64,000 nucleotides of DNA from Comamonas koreensis. GTDB taxonomy: Bacteria > Pseudomonadota > Gammaproteobacteria > Burkholderiales > Burkholderiaceae_C. Position 1 is the first letter of the stretch, and the number at the start of each line of letters is the position of its first letter. The notes beneath the pieces were generated by a model, which was not told the DNA's origin, ran no database searches, and worked only from the letters and a program-made list of their open reading frames with translations. The position numbers were made by a program, and so were the translations under genes. The stretch spans positions 81,980 to 145,979 of the forward strand of contig NZ_JAJNCT010000020.1 in the NCBI RefSeq assembly GCF_021026195.1, read 5' to 3'. Of this stretch, positions 52,080-61,594 are shown piece by piece.

Positions 52080-53987
52080 TTACCAGCGCTGAGTGCGCGG
52101 CGCACCGGGGCCTTGCGGCTGGCTGCGCAGCTGCGGGTCCCATCGGTGGTCCAGGCGCAGCGGCAGGTGCTGTGCAGTCAAAACAGGGGGTGAGGTATAA
52201 GGTGTGCCGGGCCGGGCAGGGGCTGCGCGGCTGCTGGCCAGTGGCGCGGGGCCAGGGCCGGCAAAGGGGCGCTGCGCAGTGGCAGGCGCAGGGGCATTCG
52301 CAGAGCGCTGGGCAAAGAGCTGGTCCAGCCAGTGCTCGGGCAAGTCGCGGGGCAGCAACTGGCCGGTGGTGCGGGTCAGGCGCAATTCATTGATGCGCTG
52401 GTCATACATGGCGTCGGCGGCGTCCAGCATCAGGCGCTGTACGTCGAGCTGGGCATCGAGCACCTGCGAGAGGTTGCCCCGGCCCACTTCCAGGAGGCGG
52501 CGGTAGCCTTCAAAGGCGGCACTGGCTTCACGCACGGCATCGCGCAGCTGGGTCTCACGGGCGCGGCCCGCTTGCCAGCGGCCCCAGGCCGATGAGGCAG
52601 CCTCATGCACCTGGCGCCGCACGGCCTCTTGCTGGGCCTGCTGGGCTTGCAGCTCGCTGATGGCCTTGAGGATGCGGTCGCGCAGCTCAAAGCCATTGCC
52701 AAAGTTCCAGTTCAGCTCCACGCCGTAGCGCGTGCCTTCGGTGTAGAGCACGCTCTTGGGGTCGCGGGTGTGCGAGACCACCGCTGCCACCGTGGGCCAG
52801 CGCTGGGCCTTGCTGCGGTCCACCTCCGCCTGGGCGCGTTCGATCAGATGGCCGATCTCGCGCAGCTCGGCGCTTTGGTCTTCGGCGGCCAGCAGCGCGG
52901 CTTGCTCATTCGTTGGCACCCAGAAGCTGGGCACCTGGGGTTCCGGCAGCCACGTGAGGCTGGGGATGTAGTTGAAGTAACGGGTAAAGCGGGCCTGCGC
53001 ATCGATGCGCTGGGCTTCCAGGGCGTTTTGCTGGGCCAGTGCGCTGGCGCGGCGGGATGCGGCCTGGCGCAGGTCGTTGCGGCCCACGGCACCCAGCTCG
53101 GCGCGGCGCTCCTCCACCCTGGCCAGCTGGCCGATGATCTCGGCCGACTCAGCGGCAATGCGGGCCTTGGTCTGGAAGCGGTGCAGCTCCAGCAAGGCCG
53201 ACAGTGCATCGAGCAGCACATTCTGGCGCGTGGTGTAGAGGGCGCTGCCCTGCGCCGCTTCCATGGCCTGAGCCGATTCGATGCCGGCACTGATGGCGCC
53301 GCCATCGAGCAGGTTCATGCGCACCTCGGCATTCACTGCCGTGTACGAGCTGCGGCGCCCGCCCTGGGGCAGGGCCGCGTTGCCGGCCGAGGTACCAAGT
53401 TTGAAGCTAGGCCAGCGTGCGCCTTCTGCCGTGTGGGTGTCGTAGCCCGCCGATTCCACCGCAGCGCGCGCCTTGCGTACATCGGGGTGCTCGCTGAGCA
53501 TGGTGTAGAGCGCTGCCAGCAACTGCCGCTGGGACGCGTTGCCCGCGAGCGTGCCGGGCATCAGCTTGGGCGCCATCTGCAATAGGGCAGCCGGACCGTT
53601 GTAGGCGGGTATGGCGGGGGCAGTGGGTGCCGCTGGCGCAGGTGTTGGGGCAGCAGGCAGTTCTGCCGTGGTAATGGCTTCGGCGCTGCTGGCAAGCTCA
53701 GGTGCGGTATCGCTGCTGCCTGCCGCAGGTTCGGCCATCTGCACGCGCAGCGGCATCTCCACCACGGGCGTGGCCTCGGCTTGGCTGCTGTCCTGCGCCG
53801 GCACCGTGCCATCGGAAAAGCCTTGCGCCTGCAGATCCGTACTGGCCAAGGCCATGGTGAGCGCGCAGACGATTCCCCACACCGCAGACCCCTGCGGCTC
53901 GGCACGGCCTGGGCAAGCCAGGCGAGGCTGGGCCGCCAGGTAGTGGTCTGGCAGACTGCTGGTGGGAAGGGGGGCAAAGAGGCGCAT
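52080..53987 (-). CDS. TolC-family outer-membrane exporter protein of the T1SS
   Basis: A 635-residue TolC-type protein, longer than usual because of an N-terminal extension: a basic region, a signal-peptide-like segment at ~35-55 (VWGIVCALTMALASTDLQAQ) and a Pro/Ala linker to ~125. The outer-membrane efflux domain follows (LYTMLSEHPDVRKARAAVESA, GVELNWNFGNGFELRDRI). The C-terminal ~70 residues are Pro/Ala/Arg-rich. It forms the outer-membrane channel of the ABC exporter encoded upstream. An internal start near the signal peptide is possible. Confidence 0.9.
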   Translation of the reverse strand: MRLFAPLPTSSLPDHYLAAQPRLACPGRAEPQGSAVWGIVCALTMALASTDLQAQGFSDGTVPAQDSSQAEATPVVEMPLRVQMAEPAAGSSDTAPELASSAEAITTAELPAAPTPAPAAPTAPAIPAYNGPAALLQMAPKLMPGTLAGNASQRQLLAALYTMLSEHPDVRKARAAVESAGYDTHTAEGARWPSFKLGTSAGNAALPQGGRRSSYTAVNAEVRMNLLDGGAISAGIESAQAMEAAQGSALYTTRQNVLLDALSALLELHRFQTKARIAAESAEIIGQLARVEERRAELGAVGRNDLRQAASRRASALAQQNALEAQRIDAQARFTRYFNYIPSLTWLPEPQVPSFWVPTNEQAALLAAEDQSAELREIGHLIERAQAEVDRSKAQRWPTVAAVVSHTRDPKSVLYTEGTRYGVELNWNFGNGFELRDRILKAISELQAQQAQQEAVRRQVHEAASSAWGRWQAGRARETQLRDAVREASAAFEGYRRLLEVGRGNLSQVLDAQLDVQRLMLDAADAMYDQRINELRLTRTTGQLLPRDLPEHWLDQLFAQRSANAPAPATAQRPFAGPGPAPLASSRAAPARPGTPYTSPPVLTAQHLPLRLDHRWDPQLRSQPQGPGAPRTQRW

Positions 53988-53990
53988 GGC

Positions 53991-55319
53991 TCAAGGCTCC
54001 CGGAAAGCTTCGCTCTGGATATGCAGCACGGGGCGCAGCAGGTACCAGATAAAGGGCTCGCGCCCCAGCAGCAGATCGAGCTCGGCCTGCATGCCGGTGG
54101 TGATGCGGTTGTCCTTGCGGCCGACCCAGGGCTGGGCCAGGCTGGCCTGGATGCGGAAATACGAGGGGGCATCGGGCACGTTCGGGTCGTGGTCGGCATC
54201 GGCCGACACCAGCGTGACCTTGCCAGGCACAAAGCCATAGCGCAGGTAGTCATAGGCACTGACCTTGGCCTTGGTTTCCTGGCCAGCGCGCACATAGCCC
54301 CGGTCGGCCGGGTTCAGGCGCGCTTCGACGATGACCTCGTCCTTGTCGGGCACCACTTCCAGGATCGCCTCGCCGGGCTTGACCACCCAGCCGGCGCCCG
54401 AGCTGCGCAGGCCTTTGACCACGCCATCGGTGGGAGCCAGCACGACGGTGCGGCTGCGCTGGTTGCGGGCGCGGGACAGGTCCTCGCTCAGGCTGAGCAG
54501 CTCGCGCTCGGTCTGGGCCAGCTCTTCGGAGGCACGGCGGCGGAACGCGCCCTGGGTTTCCAGTATCTTGGCCTGGGCCTGCTCGACCTTGGCGCAGTTG
54601 CTAACCAGGCTTTGCACGGCGGCCGCCAGATCGGTGCGCACCAGGGTCAGCGCGCGCTGCTTGTCCAGCACTTCAAGCTGGCCAATCAGTTGCTCGGCCG
54701 CCAGTTGCTGGGCAATGCCGGCCTCTTGCTCGTGCAGGGCCAGGCTGCTGCGCAGGCCGTCAATACGGGCCTGGCTTTGGGCCACATCGCCCCGGGCCTG
54801 TAGCAGCATGGCCTGGCTGGATGCGAGGCTGCCCTGGTATTCCAGCGCACGGGAGGTGAAGGCACCCATCTCGGCGCGCACAATCTTGCTCTCCAGCTCC
54901 TTGGGGAAATCCGTGGCCTTGAGCGCCAGGCCCTGGCTTTCGGCTGTCAGGCGCGTGCGGCTGGCCTGCGCGCTGGCGCTGCGGGCCGTCAGTTGCTCCA
55001 GGTTCAGGCTGCTGCCGCCCAGGTCAATCTCCAGCAGCGGCTCGCCCTTGTGCACTTCCTGGCCTTCCTTGATATGCACGGTGGTGACGATGCCGCCTTC
55101 CAGATGCTGCACGGTCTGCACGCGGTCCGATGGAATCACCTGGCCGGTGGCAACCACGACGTTCTCTACCGGGTAGAACAGGCCGACCAGCACCAGCACG
55201 CCCAGGGCCGCCAGCGCGATGCGGCGCTGGTTGCGGCCGGGTGCGGGTGTGCCGGAATCGGGGGCTCGCTCCAGGTTTTGCAGCACCTGGGGCAGATCGT
55301 GGAGGGAGCGGGCCGTCAT
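53991..55319 (-). CDS. HlyD-family membrane fusion protein of the T1SS
   Basis: A 442-residue adaptor: one N-terminal membrane helix (RRIALAALGVLVLVGLFYPV at ~29-48), biotinyl-lipoyl-like sequences (TGQVIPSDRVQTVQHLEGGIV and HKGEPLLEIDL), a long coiled coil (~110-300) and a C-terminal barrel (EAILEVVPDKDEVIVEARL). The QHLEGGIV motif is typical of type I secretion adaptors. It bridges the ABC transporter and TolC. Start overlaps the ABC stop (ATGA). Confidence 0.93.
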   Translation of the reverse strand: MTARSLHDLPQVLQNLERAPDSGTPAPGRNQRRIALAALGVLVLVGLFYPVENVVVATGQVIPSDRVQTVQHLEGGIVTTVHIKEGQEVHKGEPLLEIDLGGSSLNLEQLTARSASAQASRTRLTAESQGLALKATDFPKELESKIVRAEMGAFTSRALEYQGSLASSQAMLLQARGDVAQSQARIDGLRSSLALHEQEAGIAQQLAAEQLIGQLEVLDKQRALTLVRTDLAAAVQSLVSNCAKVEQAQAKILETQGAFRRRASEELAQTERELLSLSEDLSRARNQRSRTVVLAPTDGVVKGLRSSGAGWVVKPGEAILEVVPDKDEVIVEARLNPADRGYVRAGQETKAKVSAYDYLRYGFVPGKVTLVSADADHDPNVPDAPSYFRIQASLAQPWVGRKDNRITTGMQAELDLLLGREPFIWYLLRPVLHIQSEAFREP

Positions 55320-57184
55320 GATGCCAACTCCTGGGCTTGCGCGGGGCCGGATGGGGCCGATGGCTTGGCGGCAGCGCTGCGCGATGCGGTGGCCTCATTG
55401 GCCGCCGCTGGCTTGTGGCTGACGCCAAAGAGCAGCGGCAGCATGTGCTCGGGTTGGCCCTGGTCAACCTGGCCATCGCCGCGCACATGGTAGATATGCT
55501 GGGCGAGCGATGCCACGCGCAGCGAATGGGTGACGATGATGACGGTGTGTTTGGTCGCAATCTGGCGCAGCGTCTGCAGCAGCGCGGTTTCGCTCTCGAA
55601 ATCCAGGTCGTTGCTGGGCTCGTCCAGGATCAGCACCGAGGGGTTGCGCAGGAACAGCTGGGCCAGGCCAAGCTTGCGCAGCTCGCCAGCGGACAGGCCC
55701 GCGCCGCCTTCGCCCAGTATGGTCTGGTAGCCCTGGGGCAGGCGGCTGATGAAGCCGTGTGCACCGGACAACTGGCAGGCCGCCAAGATCTGGCCGTCAT
55801 CGGCATCGGGGCTGACCATGCGCAGGATATCGACGATGGGGCCGCTGAACCAGTAGGTCTGCTGCGCCAGGCAGCCGACCCAGCGGCCCAGGTCATTGCG
55901 CGGGAACTGCGCCATGTCGTATTCGTCGATCGAGATGGTGCCCTGTGTGGGCTGGTAAAGACCGGCGAGCAGCTTGGCCAGCGTGGATTTGCCGGCACCA
56001 TTGCGGCCCAGGATTGCATGGATACCGCCGGGGCCTATCTGCAGCGACACGTTGTCCAGCGCCAGATGGCCTGATGGGTACTGGAAGCTGGCCTGCTCCA
56101 GGCGGAACACGCCGCGTGGCCGGGGCAGCGCAATGCGTTGGCTTTCGGGCTCCAGCGGCTCTTCCAGCGCTTCTTGCAGACGCACGGTGGCCTCATTGGC
56201 ACGGGCCAGCGAGCGCCAGTTGCTGGCCAGCTGGGCGATCGGGCCCAGGGCCTTGCCCGACAGCAGGTTCACGGCCATCAGGCTGCCGATGCTCATCCAC
56301 TGCGCATTGATGGCCAGCGCACCCACGGTGATGACGGCGACCGAGAACAAGGTCAGCAGCACATGGCTGGTTTCCTTGGCGTTTTCCATTTCGCCGTTCT
56401 TGTCGAAGCTCTCGGCCAGCCAACGGTCATAGCCAGACTGCCAGGCCTGCTGGGCTGCTGCGTCATAGCCCAGCACCTTGAGGGTGCCGCGTGCATTGCA
56501 GATCTCGGCCGTGCCACGGTCCAGCTGGCGTGCCTGCTCGACTTCTTCGACCCGGCCACTGCGCACCTCGTCGGCCCACCACCAGGCCAGAACGCCCAGC
56601 ACAATCATGGCCACCACGATCACCGGCAGCACTGGCCAGGCGATGATGCCGATCACGATCAGCGCGAGCAGGGCCATCGGCAGATCCAGCACCGAGGAGG
56701 CCACGCCGCCCGAGATGCAGGAGCGCATCGCGCCGACATCGCGAAACAGCTGCAACCATTGCGTGGCCGAGCGCTGCTCCAAGGTGAGCAGCGGGTGGCC
56801 CAGCATGGAGCGCATCAGGCTTTGCGAGACTTCGCGGTCAATCGTGGCGCCGGCTTCGCGCAGCGCACGGGCACGCTTGCGGCGCAGGTACAGCTCCAGC
56901 GCCAGCATGCACAGCACGCCGGCCACCATGGCGGTGAGGGTGGCGGTGCCGCCACGCGAGATGACACGGTTATAGACCTGCAGCAGGAAGATGGACGGCA
57001 GAAGGCCCAGCAGACTGATGGGCAACGACAGCCAGACGGCCTGGTGCAAGTGGCCTTTGGCATGGGCGAATGCGGTCGCCATCGCAGAGGCAAACGGGCT
57101 GGCCGTCGCCGCTTCGGCCTCCTGGGCCTGCGCCGTGGCTTCGGTGCGTGACACCAAGGCGCGGGGTAGCAGGTACTCGATCAT
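55316..57184 (-). CDS. Type I secretion ABC transporter (LapB/PrtD-like)
   Basis: A 622-residue exporter half-transporter. Residues ~1-45 are soluble and do not look like a C39 peptidase. The membrane domain spans ~48-300, and the ATPase domain has GRNGAGKST (Walker A), LSAGELRKLGLAQ (a variant LSGGQ signature), LILDEPSNDLD (Walker B) and VTHS. It drives export of a substrate with a C-terminal signal, plausibly the giant repeat protein. ATG at 57184 was chosen: it has GGGAGAG upstream; TTG at 57199 is an alternative. It is the first gene of a three-gene operon. Confidence 0.92.
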   Translation of the reverse strand: MIEYLLPRALVSRTEATAQAQEAEAATASPFASAMATAFAHAKGHLHQAVWLSLPISLLGLLPSIFLLQVYNRVISRGGTATLTAMVAGVLCMLALELYLRRKRARALREAGATIDREVSQSLMRSMLGHPLLTLEQRSATQWLQLFRDVGAMRSCISGGVASSVLDLPMALLALIVIGIIAWPVLPVIVVAMIVLGVLAWWWADEVRSGRVEEVEQARQLDRGTAEICNARGTLKVLGYDAAAQQAWQSGYDRWLAESFDKNGEMENAKETSHVLLTLFSVAVITVGALAINAQWMSIGSLMAVNLLSGKALGPIAQLASNWRSLARANEATVRLQEALEEPLEPESQRIALPRPRGVFRLEQASFQYPSGHLALDNVSLQIGPGGIHAILGRNGAGKSTLAKLLAGLYQPTQGTISIDEYDMAQFPRNDLGRWVGCLAQQTYWFSGPIVDILRMVSPDADDGQILAACQLSGAHGFISRLPQGYQTILGEGGAGLSAGELRKLGLAQLFLRNPSVLILDEPSNDLDFESETALLQTLRQIATKHTVIIVTHSLRVASLAQHIYHVRGDGQVDQGQPEHMLPLLFGVSHKPAAANEATASRSAAAKPSAPSGPAQAQELAS

Positions 57185-57483
57185 GTTGGTCTCTCCCAAT
57201 TCCTCTCAGCGATCCGCTTTTGCGCTGCACAAATATGCAAATTCGTTATTGGTTTTTCTTATTAACTCGGAAACTCGACTGCGGTTTAAACCGCCATTTG
57301 CAGTAATTTACTTTGATTTTTATCAAACATATCCCGGATGGGTGCCGGTAAGAAATTGTATTTTTTTATGACAAATAACTTCCGCCCAGATACTAAATAT
57401 AGGGTTTATATAAATATTGCAGGAACGATTGTTTTAAAGATTTTTTCTATGTAAATGTTCAACAAATTAAAGGTATTTGCTAA
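57185..57483. promoter_or_regulatory. AT-rich region upstream of the T1SS operon
   Basis: About 300 bases of conspicuously AT-rich DNA between the ABC transporter start and the end of the unknown gene. It carries a perfect 14-base palindrome, GCGGTTTAAACCGC (57281-57294), and an inverted repeat TAATCA/TGATTA (57481-57497) that overlaps the unknown gene's stop. It should hold the T1SS promoter. No sigma-54 type site (GG/GC pair) was seen. Confidence 0.55.
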
Positions 57484-58197
57484 TCAAAAATTGATTAATT
57501 GCGGGACAGCGATGTGGTGGATCCACTGGTAACTGCGCCAACTGCTGGCCTGCAAGGGATCGGCGTAGCTAAAGGGCTCGATAAACACGGCCTGCTCGCG
57601 GTTGTCGGGTGGAACGAACATCGCAGCTTCCGGGTGGATGTGCTGCGGCAGGCTGGCGCGCAAGGGCTGGCGCAGGGCCGCCAGCCAACTGCAGCTTTGC
57701 AAATGCTGGCGGGCACGGGCCAGCCCCGGCTGCAAGGCCAGCTCGGCCACTGCGATGACGGACCAATCGGGTTGGGGCGCAGAGGCCCCCCCATGGGCCA
57801 GCAGGTGCCACTGCAGCCAGTGCCGGGTCAGGGTTTCAAGCGCAGTCATTTCGGGTGTTGCGGTGCGGGCTTCACTGGCAAGGCTGTCGCTGGACTTGGC
57901 AGCGCTTGCACCGGTCAGCGCGGTGAGTCCTGTCGATGCAACCCCGTCGGCAGCCAGGCAATCGCCATAAGCCGCCAGTGCCACCAGGCGCCAGGCAGGT
58001 GCCAGTGCGGCCGGTTTGGGTGTGGGCAAGGGCGGCTGCAGGTCGCTGTGCGCGGGCTGTTCCTTGGGGCCGATGCGCTGGGCCAGCTGGGCCATCACTG
58101 GCATCACGCTGTCCAGCGCGTCGGAGCGCTGGGCCTGCGCATAGCGGGCCAGTACCAGCAGGCACAGCGCATGGTTCAGTTTCTGCGCTGGTTCTGC
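57484..58197 (-). pseudogene. C-terminal part of unknown gene, separated by an in-frame amber codon
   Basis: This 238-codon open segment continues the reading frame of the gene at 58198-59034 after a single TAG (58198-58200). A separate protein could start only at a GTG at 58107, which has no ribosome site. The translation across the stop is smooth: before it, ...LCQQVQRH; after it, AEPAQKLNHALCLLVLARYA. The product has no recognised family; it is Ala/Leu/Gln-rich and ends HHIAVPQLINF. Either the gene is interrupted by a nonsense mutation, or the stop is read through, or there is a sequence error. Confidence 0.75.
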
Positions 58198-59034
58198 CTA
58201 GTGGCGCTGGACTTGCTGGCACAGCTGCAGCGCAGCGCGACCCAGCAGCTGGGACAGGCCGCGCTGTTGGGGCAGGGCATCGCCTGGCTGCTGCTGGTAG
58301 TGCTGCTGCACCAGCAGCAGCGCATAGAGCCGCGCGCAAAAGGCTTCCAGGCGCTCGTTGCTCCAGGGGCTGAGCGCGGGTTCGGGCACAGCCAGGGACT
58401 GCAGCATGGCGATACTGGCATCGCCCAAAGGAAGGGGCAGAGGCAGCGGCAGCGGCAGCGCAGGCGCAGTGCTGGGTACCGGGGCCGGGTCCATACGCGG
58501 CAGCTGTGTCAGGCTGCCTTCGCTGTTCACAAACAGGCCTTGCAGATGCAGCAGCCAATGGGCGCGGGGCAGGCTGTCGGGCGGCTCGGCCATGCCGGGC
58601 AGCCATGCGCTGGGAGCCGGTGCTGCCGATGACCAGCGCTGGGGCGGCACCAGTTGCACCTGCTCCAGGCTCTCGTCGGCCAGTGCCCAGGCGGATACGG
58701 GGGGCCGCTGGTTGGATGCTGGCGCACTGCCTGGCAGCGCACTGATGTGCGAGGGCCAGTCAATGCGCAGCTCCAGACAATCCAAGTTGCGGCTCCAGGC
58801 CCATTGCCGCACCTGGGTGGTGCCGGCACGCCAGGCCGCATCCAGGGTGGCACGGCGCACATAGAAGGTGGCCACGGGCTCACCCGGGGTGGCCACGCTC
58901 AGCAGCAAGATGCAATCGCCAAAGGGCTCGGGCAGGGGGCTGGTGCGGGTCTTCAGATAGTCCAGGCCCAGGCCCAGTTGCTGGACCAGGCTGGGCTGTT
59001 TGCTCCAGCGGTGGGGTGCTTGGTGCGCCAACAC
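58198..59034 (-). CDS. Unknown protein of the T1SS/Tad block, N-terminal part (ends at amber codon)
   Basis: A 278-residue open frame beginning at GTG (59034) with GGAGG four bases upstream and ending at TAG (58198). No signal peptide or membrane helix is clear. It contains a beta-rich first part (PEPFGDCILLLSVATPGEPVATFYVRR), a Pro/Leu repeat (ALPLPLPLPLPLG, near residue 195) and a helical end (LYALLLVQQHYQQQPGD). The combined frame with the segment below would encode ~517 residues. I do not recognise it. It lies between the Pal-like lipoprotein gene and the T1SS operon on the same strand. Confidence 0.75.
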   Translation of the reverse strand: MLAHQAPHRWSKQPSLVQQLGLGLDYLKTRTSPLPEPFGDCILLLSVATPGEPVATFYVRRATLDAAWRAGTTQVRQWAWSRNLDCLELRIDWPSHISALPGSAPASNQRPPVSAWALADESLEQVQLVPPQRWSSAAPAPSAWLPGMAEPPDSLPRAHWLLHLQGLFVNSEGSLTQLPRMDPAPVPSTAPALPLPLPLPLPLGDASIAMLQSLAVPEPALSPWSNERLEAFCARLYALLLVQQHYQQQPGDALPQQRGLSQLLGRAALQLCQQVQRH

Positions 59035-59099
59035 GCGTCCTCCAGGGGCTGAGACAAGGGAAGGGGCATGGCGCTGCTATGCGCCATGCAGCGCGGCGC

Positions 59100-59618
59100 T
59101 TAGCGGTACTCGAACTCGACCCGGCGGTTGCGCTGGTGTGCCTCTTCGCTGGTGCCGCTATCGGCCAGGCGCTCCTTGCCATAGCTCACCGCCTCGACAC
59201 GGGCGGGGTCGACCCCCAGGGTCTGCAGGCTGCTGCGCACCGACTCTGCGCGTTTCTGGCCCAGGGCCAGGTTGTATTCGATGCCGCCGCGTGCATCGGT
59301 ATGGCCTTGCAGGATCAGCGATTGGCCGGGGTGGCTGCGCATCCAGCGCGCATGGCTTTCCAGAATCGGGCGATCGGCCGGGCGCACGGTGTAGGAATCA
59401 AAGTCGAAATACACGATATGGGCGGTATCAGCCGGGCCTTTTTTGCCGGGCTGTGCGGTGGCCACGACGGGTGCCACGCCCGATTGGGCTGGCGCCGGTG
59501 CCGGCTTGGACACTGCATAAATATGCTCCTCGCGTTTGGAGGTGGTGGAGTTGGTGCCGCAAGCGGTCAGGCTCAGGGCCAGCACGGCGGCGATGGAGAG
59601 AGGTAGATGTTTGAACAT
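59100..59618 (-). CDS. Pal-like OmpA-family lipoprotein
   Basis: A 172-residue lipoprotein: signal peptide with the lipobox SLTAC near residue 20, a Pro/Ala/Lys linker to ~65, then an OmpA/Pal domain with VYFDFDSYTVRP, LQGHTDARGGIEYNLALGQKRAESV and a final RRVEFEYR. Such proteins bind peptidoglycan from the outer membrane. It is not next to tolB or ybgF, so it is probably a dedicated member for this locus rather than the housekeeping Pal. It follows the giant gene on the same strand. Confidence 0.9.
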   Translation of the reverse strand: MFKHLPLSIAAVLALSLTACGTNSTTSKREEHIYAVSKPAPAPAQSGVAPVVATAQPGKKGPADTAHIVYFDFDSYTVRPADRPILESHARWMRSHPGQSLILQGHTDARGGIEYNLALGQKRAESVRSSLQTLGVDPARVEAVSYGKERLADSGTSEEAHQRNRRVEFEYR

Positions 59619-59639
59619 GGCAATCCTTGATGGGGCCCC

Positions 59640-59665
59640 GCGCTTGCCTGTTGCCAGGCAAGCGC
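59640..59665 (-). other. Stem-loop between the giant gene and the Pal-like gene
   Basis: Perfect 11-base arms GCGCTTGCCTG/CAGGCAAGCGC around a 4-base loop, with no T-run. The palindrome GGGGCCCC (59633-59640) abuts it. It may be a processing or mRNA-stability element, or a weak attenuator between the two genes. Confidence 0.7.
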
Positions 59666-59719
59666 TGCAGACCCATGGGATGGAAGCGGGTCAGTGATGA
59701 GCGCAAAGCGCGCTGTGCA

Positions 59720-61594
59720 TCAGGCCAGCTGGTGGTGCAGCAGGTCCTGCGGCAGCACGTTGTGTGCATCGCCGCTGGCCACGCTGCTGATCGCGGTAGC
59801 GACCGGTTGCAGCGCGCTGCTGTCGTTGCTGGCGGCCAGGTGCGGCGTTGCCGTGCCGCCCAGCAAGCCACCCAGCACACCACTGCCGCCCAGCAGACCG
59901 CCGACGACACCGTGCTCACCGGTGATGCCCGAGAGCAGGCCGGTGTTGCCACCCAGCAGACCGCCGACCAGGCCACCGTTGCCGGTCAGACCGCTCAGCA
60001 GACCGCCGGTTGAGCCAGTGGAGCCCAGCACGCTGCCCAGCACACCCTGGTCGCCCAACAGGCCGCTGACGACTCCGCCCAGACCCGCCGTGCCGCCCGA
60101 AGTGGCACCTCCCAGACCTGCGACCACATCGTGCACGGTCGAGATCACCGGCTCCAGCGCCTGGCCCGTTTCCTGGGTCAGGCCATTGACCGCCGTGGTC
60201 ACCACGCCCAGTGGGCCGCTGCTGGTGCTGGTCAGGTTCTCGACCACGCTGGTGACCGGTGCCAGAACGCCACTTTGCGGATCCAGCAAGGTATCGACCA
60301 CCGCATTGACCGGTGCGGCCACCGTGCCGCCGACCAGGTCGCCCACGACGTTTTGCGCCGTGGTCACCACACCGCTGCCATCGGCGCCGCCGGTGCCCGA
60401 GCCCAGCAAGCCGCCCAACAGGCCGCCGTCACCGGTCAGGCCACCGAGCAGACCGCCATTGCCGCCGTCGAGGCCGCCGAGCAGGCCACCATTACCACCC
60501 AGCACGCCGCCGAGCAAACCGCCTTCACCGGTCAAACCACCCAGCAAGCCGCCGACTGCGCCACCCGATGTACCGCCGCTCAGACCCGCGACCACATCGT
60601 GCACGGCAGAGACCACCGGCTCCAGTGCCTGGCCTGGCACCTGGGTGAGGCCGTTGACCGCCGAGGTCACCACGCCCAGTGGGCCGCTGCCGGTATGGGT
60701 CAGGCCTTCAACCAGGCTGGTCACCGGTGCCAGGACGCCGTTTTGCGGATCCAGCAGGGTATCGACCACCGCGTTGACTGGCGCTGCCACCGTGCCACCG
60801 ACGAGGTCGCCGACCAGGTTTTGTGCCGAGGTGACCACGCCGCTGCCATCGGCACCACCGGAGCCATTGCCCAGCAAGCCGCCCAGCAGGCCACCGTCAC
60901 CGGTCAAACCGCCGAGCAGACCGCCTTCGCCGGTCAGGCCGCCCAGCAGGCCGTCATTGCCACCGACAACACCGCCGAGCAGCCCGCCGTCACCGGTCAG
61001 GCCACCGAGCAGACCGCCTTCGCCGGTCAGGCCGCCCAGCAGGCCGCCATTGCCGCCGACGACACCGCCGAGCAGGCCGCCGTCACCGGTCAGGCCACCG
61101 AGCAGACCGCCTTCGCCGGTCAGGCCGCCCAATAGGCCGCCATTGCCGCCGACGACACCGCCCAGCAGACCACCTTCACCGGTCAAACCACCGAGCAGAC
61201 CGCCTTCGCCGGTCAGGCCGCCCAGCAGGCCGCCATTGCCGCCGACAACACCGCCAAGCAGGCCGCCGTCACCGGTCAAGCCACCGAGCAGACCGCCTTC
61301 ACCGGTCAGGCCACCCAGCAGGCCGCCGTCGCCGGTGAGGCCGCCGCTCAGGCCCGCGACCACATCGTGCACGGCAGAGACCACTGGCTCCAGCGCCTGT
61401 CCGGGCACTTGGGTAAGGCCGTTGACGGCGGAGGTAACAGTGCCCAGCGGGCCGCTGCCGGTATGGGTCAGACTTTCAACCACGCTGGTCACAGGGGCCA
61501 GCACGCCGCTTTGTGGATTGAGCAGGGTATCGACCACCGCATTGACCGGGGCGGCGGCCGTGCCACCAACCAGGTCGCCCACCAGGTTTTGTGC
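59720..61594 (-). repeat. Three C-type modules of the giant protein
   Basis: Module starts at 61594, 60826 and 60358 (AQNLVGDL or AQNVVGDL). They share ~85 residues, including PVNAVVDTLL, GVLAPVTS and VHDVVAGL, and differ in the length of the glycine-rich spacer that follows (about 170, 70 and 130 residues). Confidence 0.85.

Noticed and set aside
52011..52080. Sigma-54 promoter upstream of flp
   Set aside because: TGGCAGGCGTGGGCAAGC looks partly similar but has the wrong spacing and orientation; these bases belong to a terminator stem.
59100..59618. Housekeeping Pal of the Tol-Pal system
   Set aside because: tolB, tolA and cpoB (ybgF) are not adjacent; the setting is the giant-protein locus.
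60878..61249. Collagen-like triple helix
   Set aside because: Glycine does not occur at every third residue; the period is 10-11 residues (LTGxGGLLGG).
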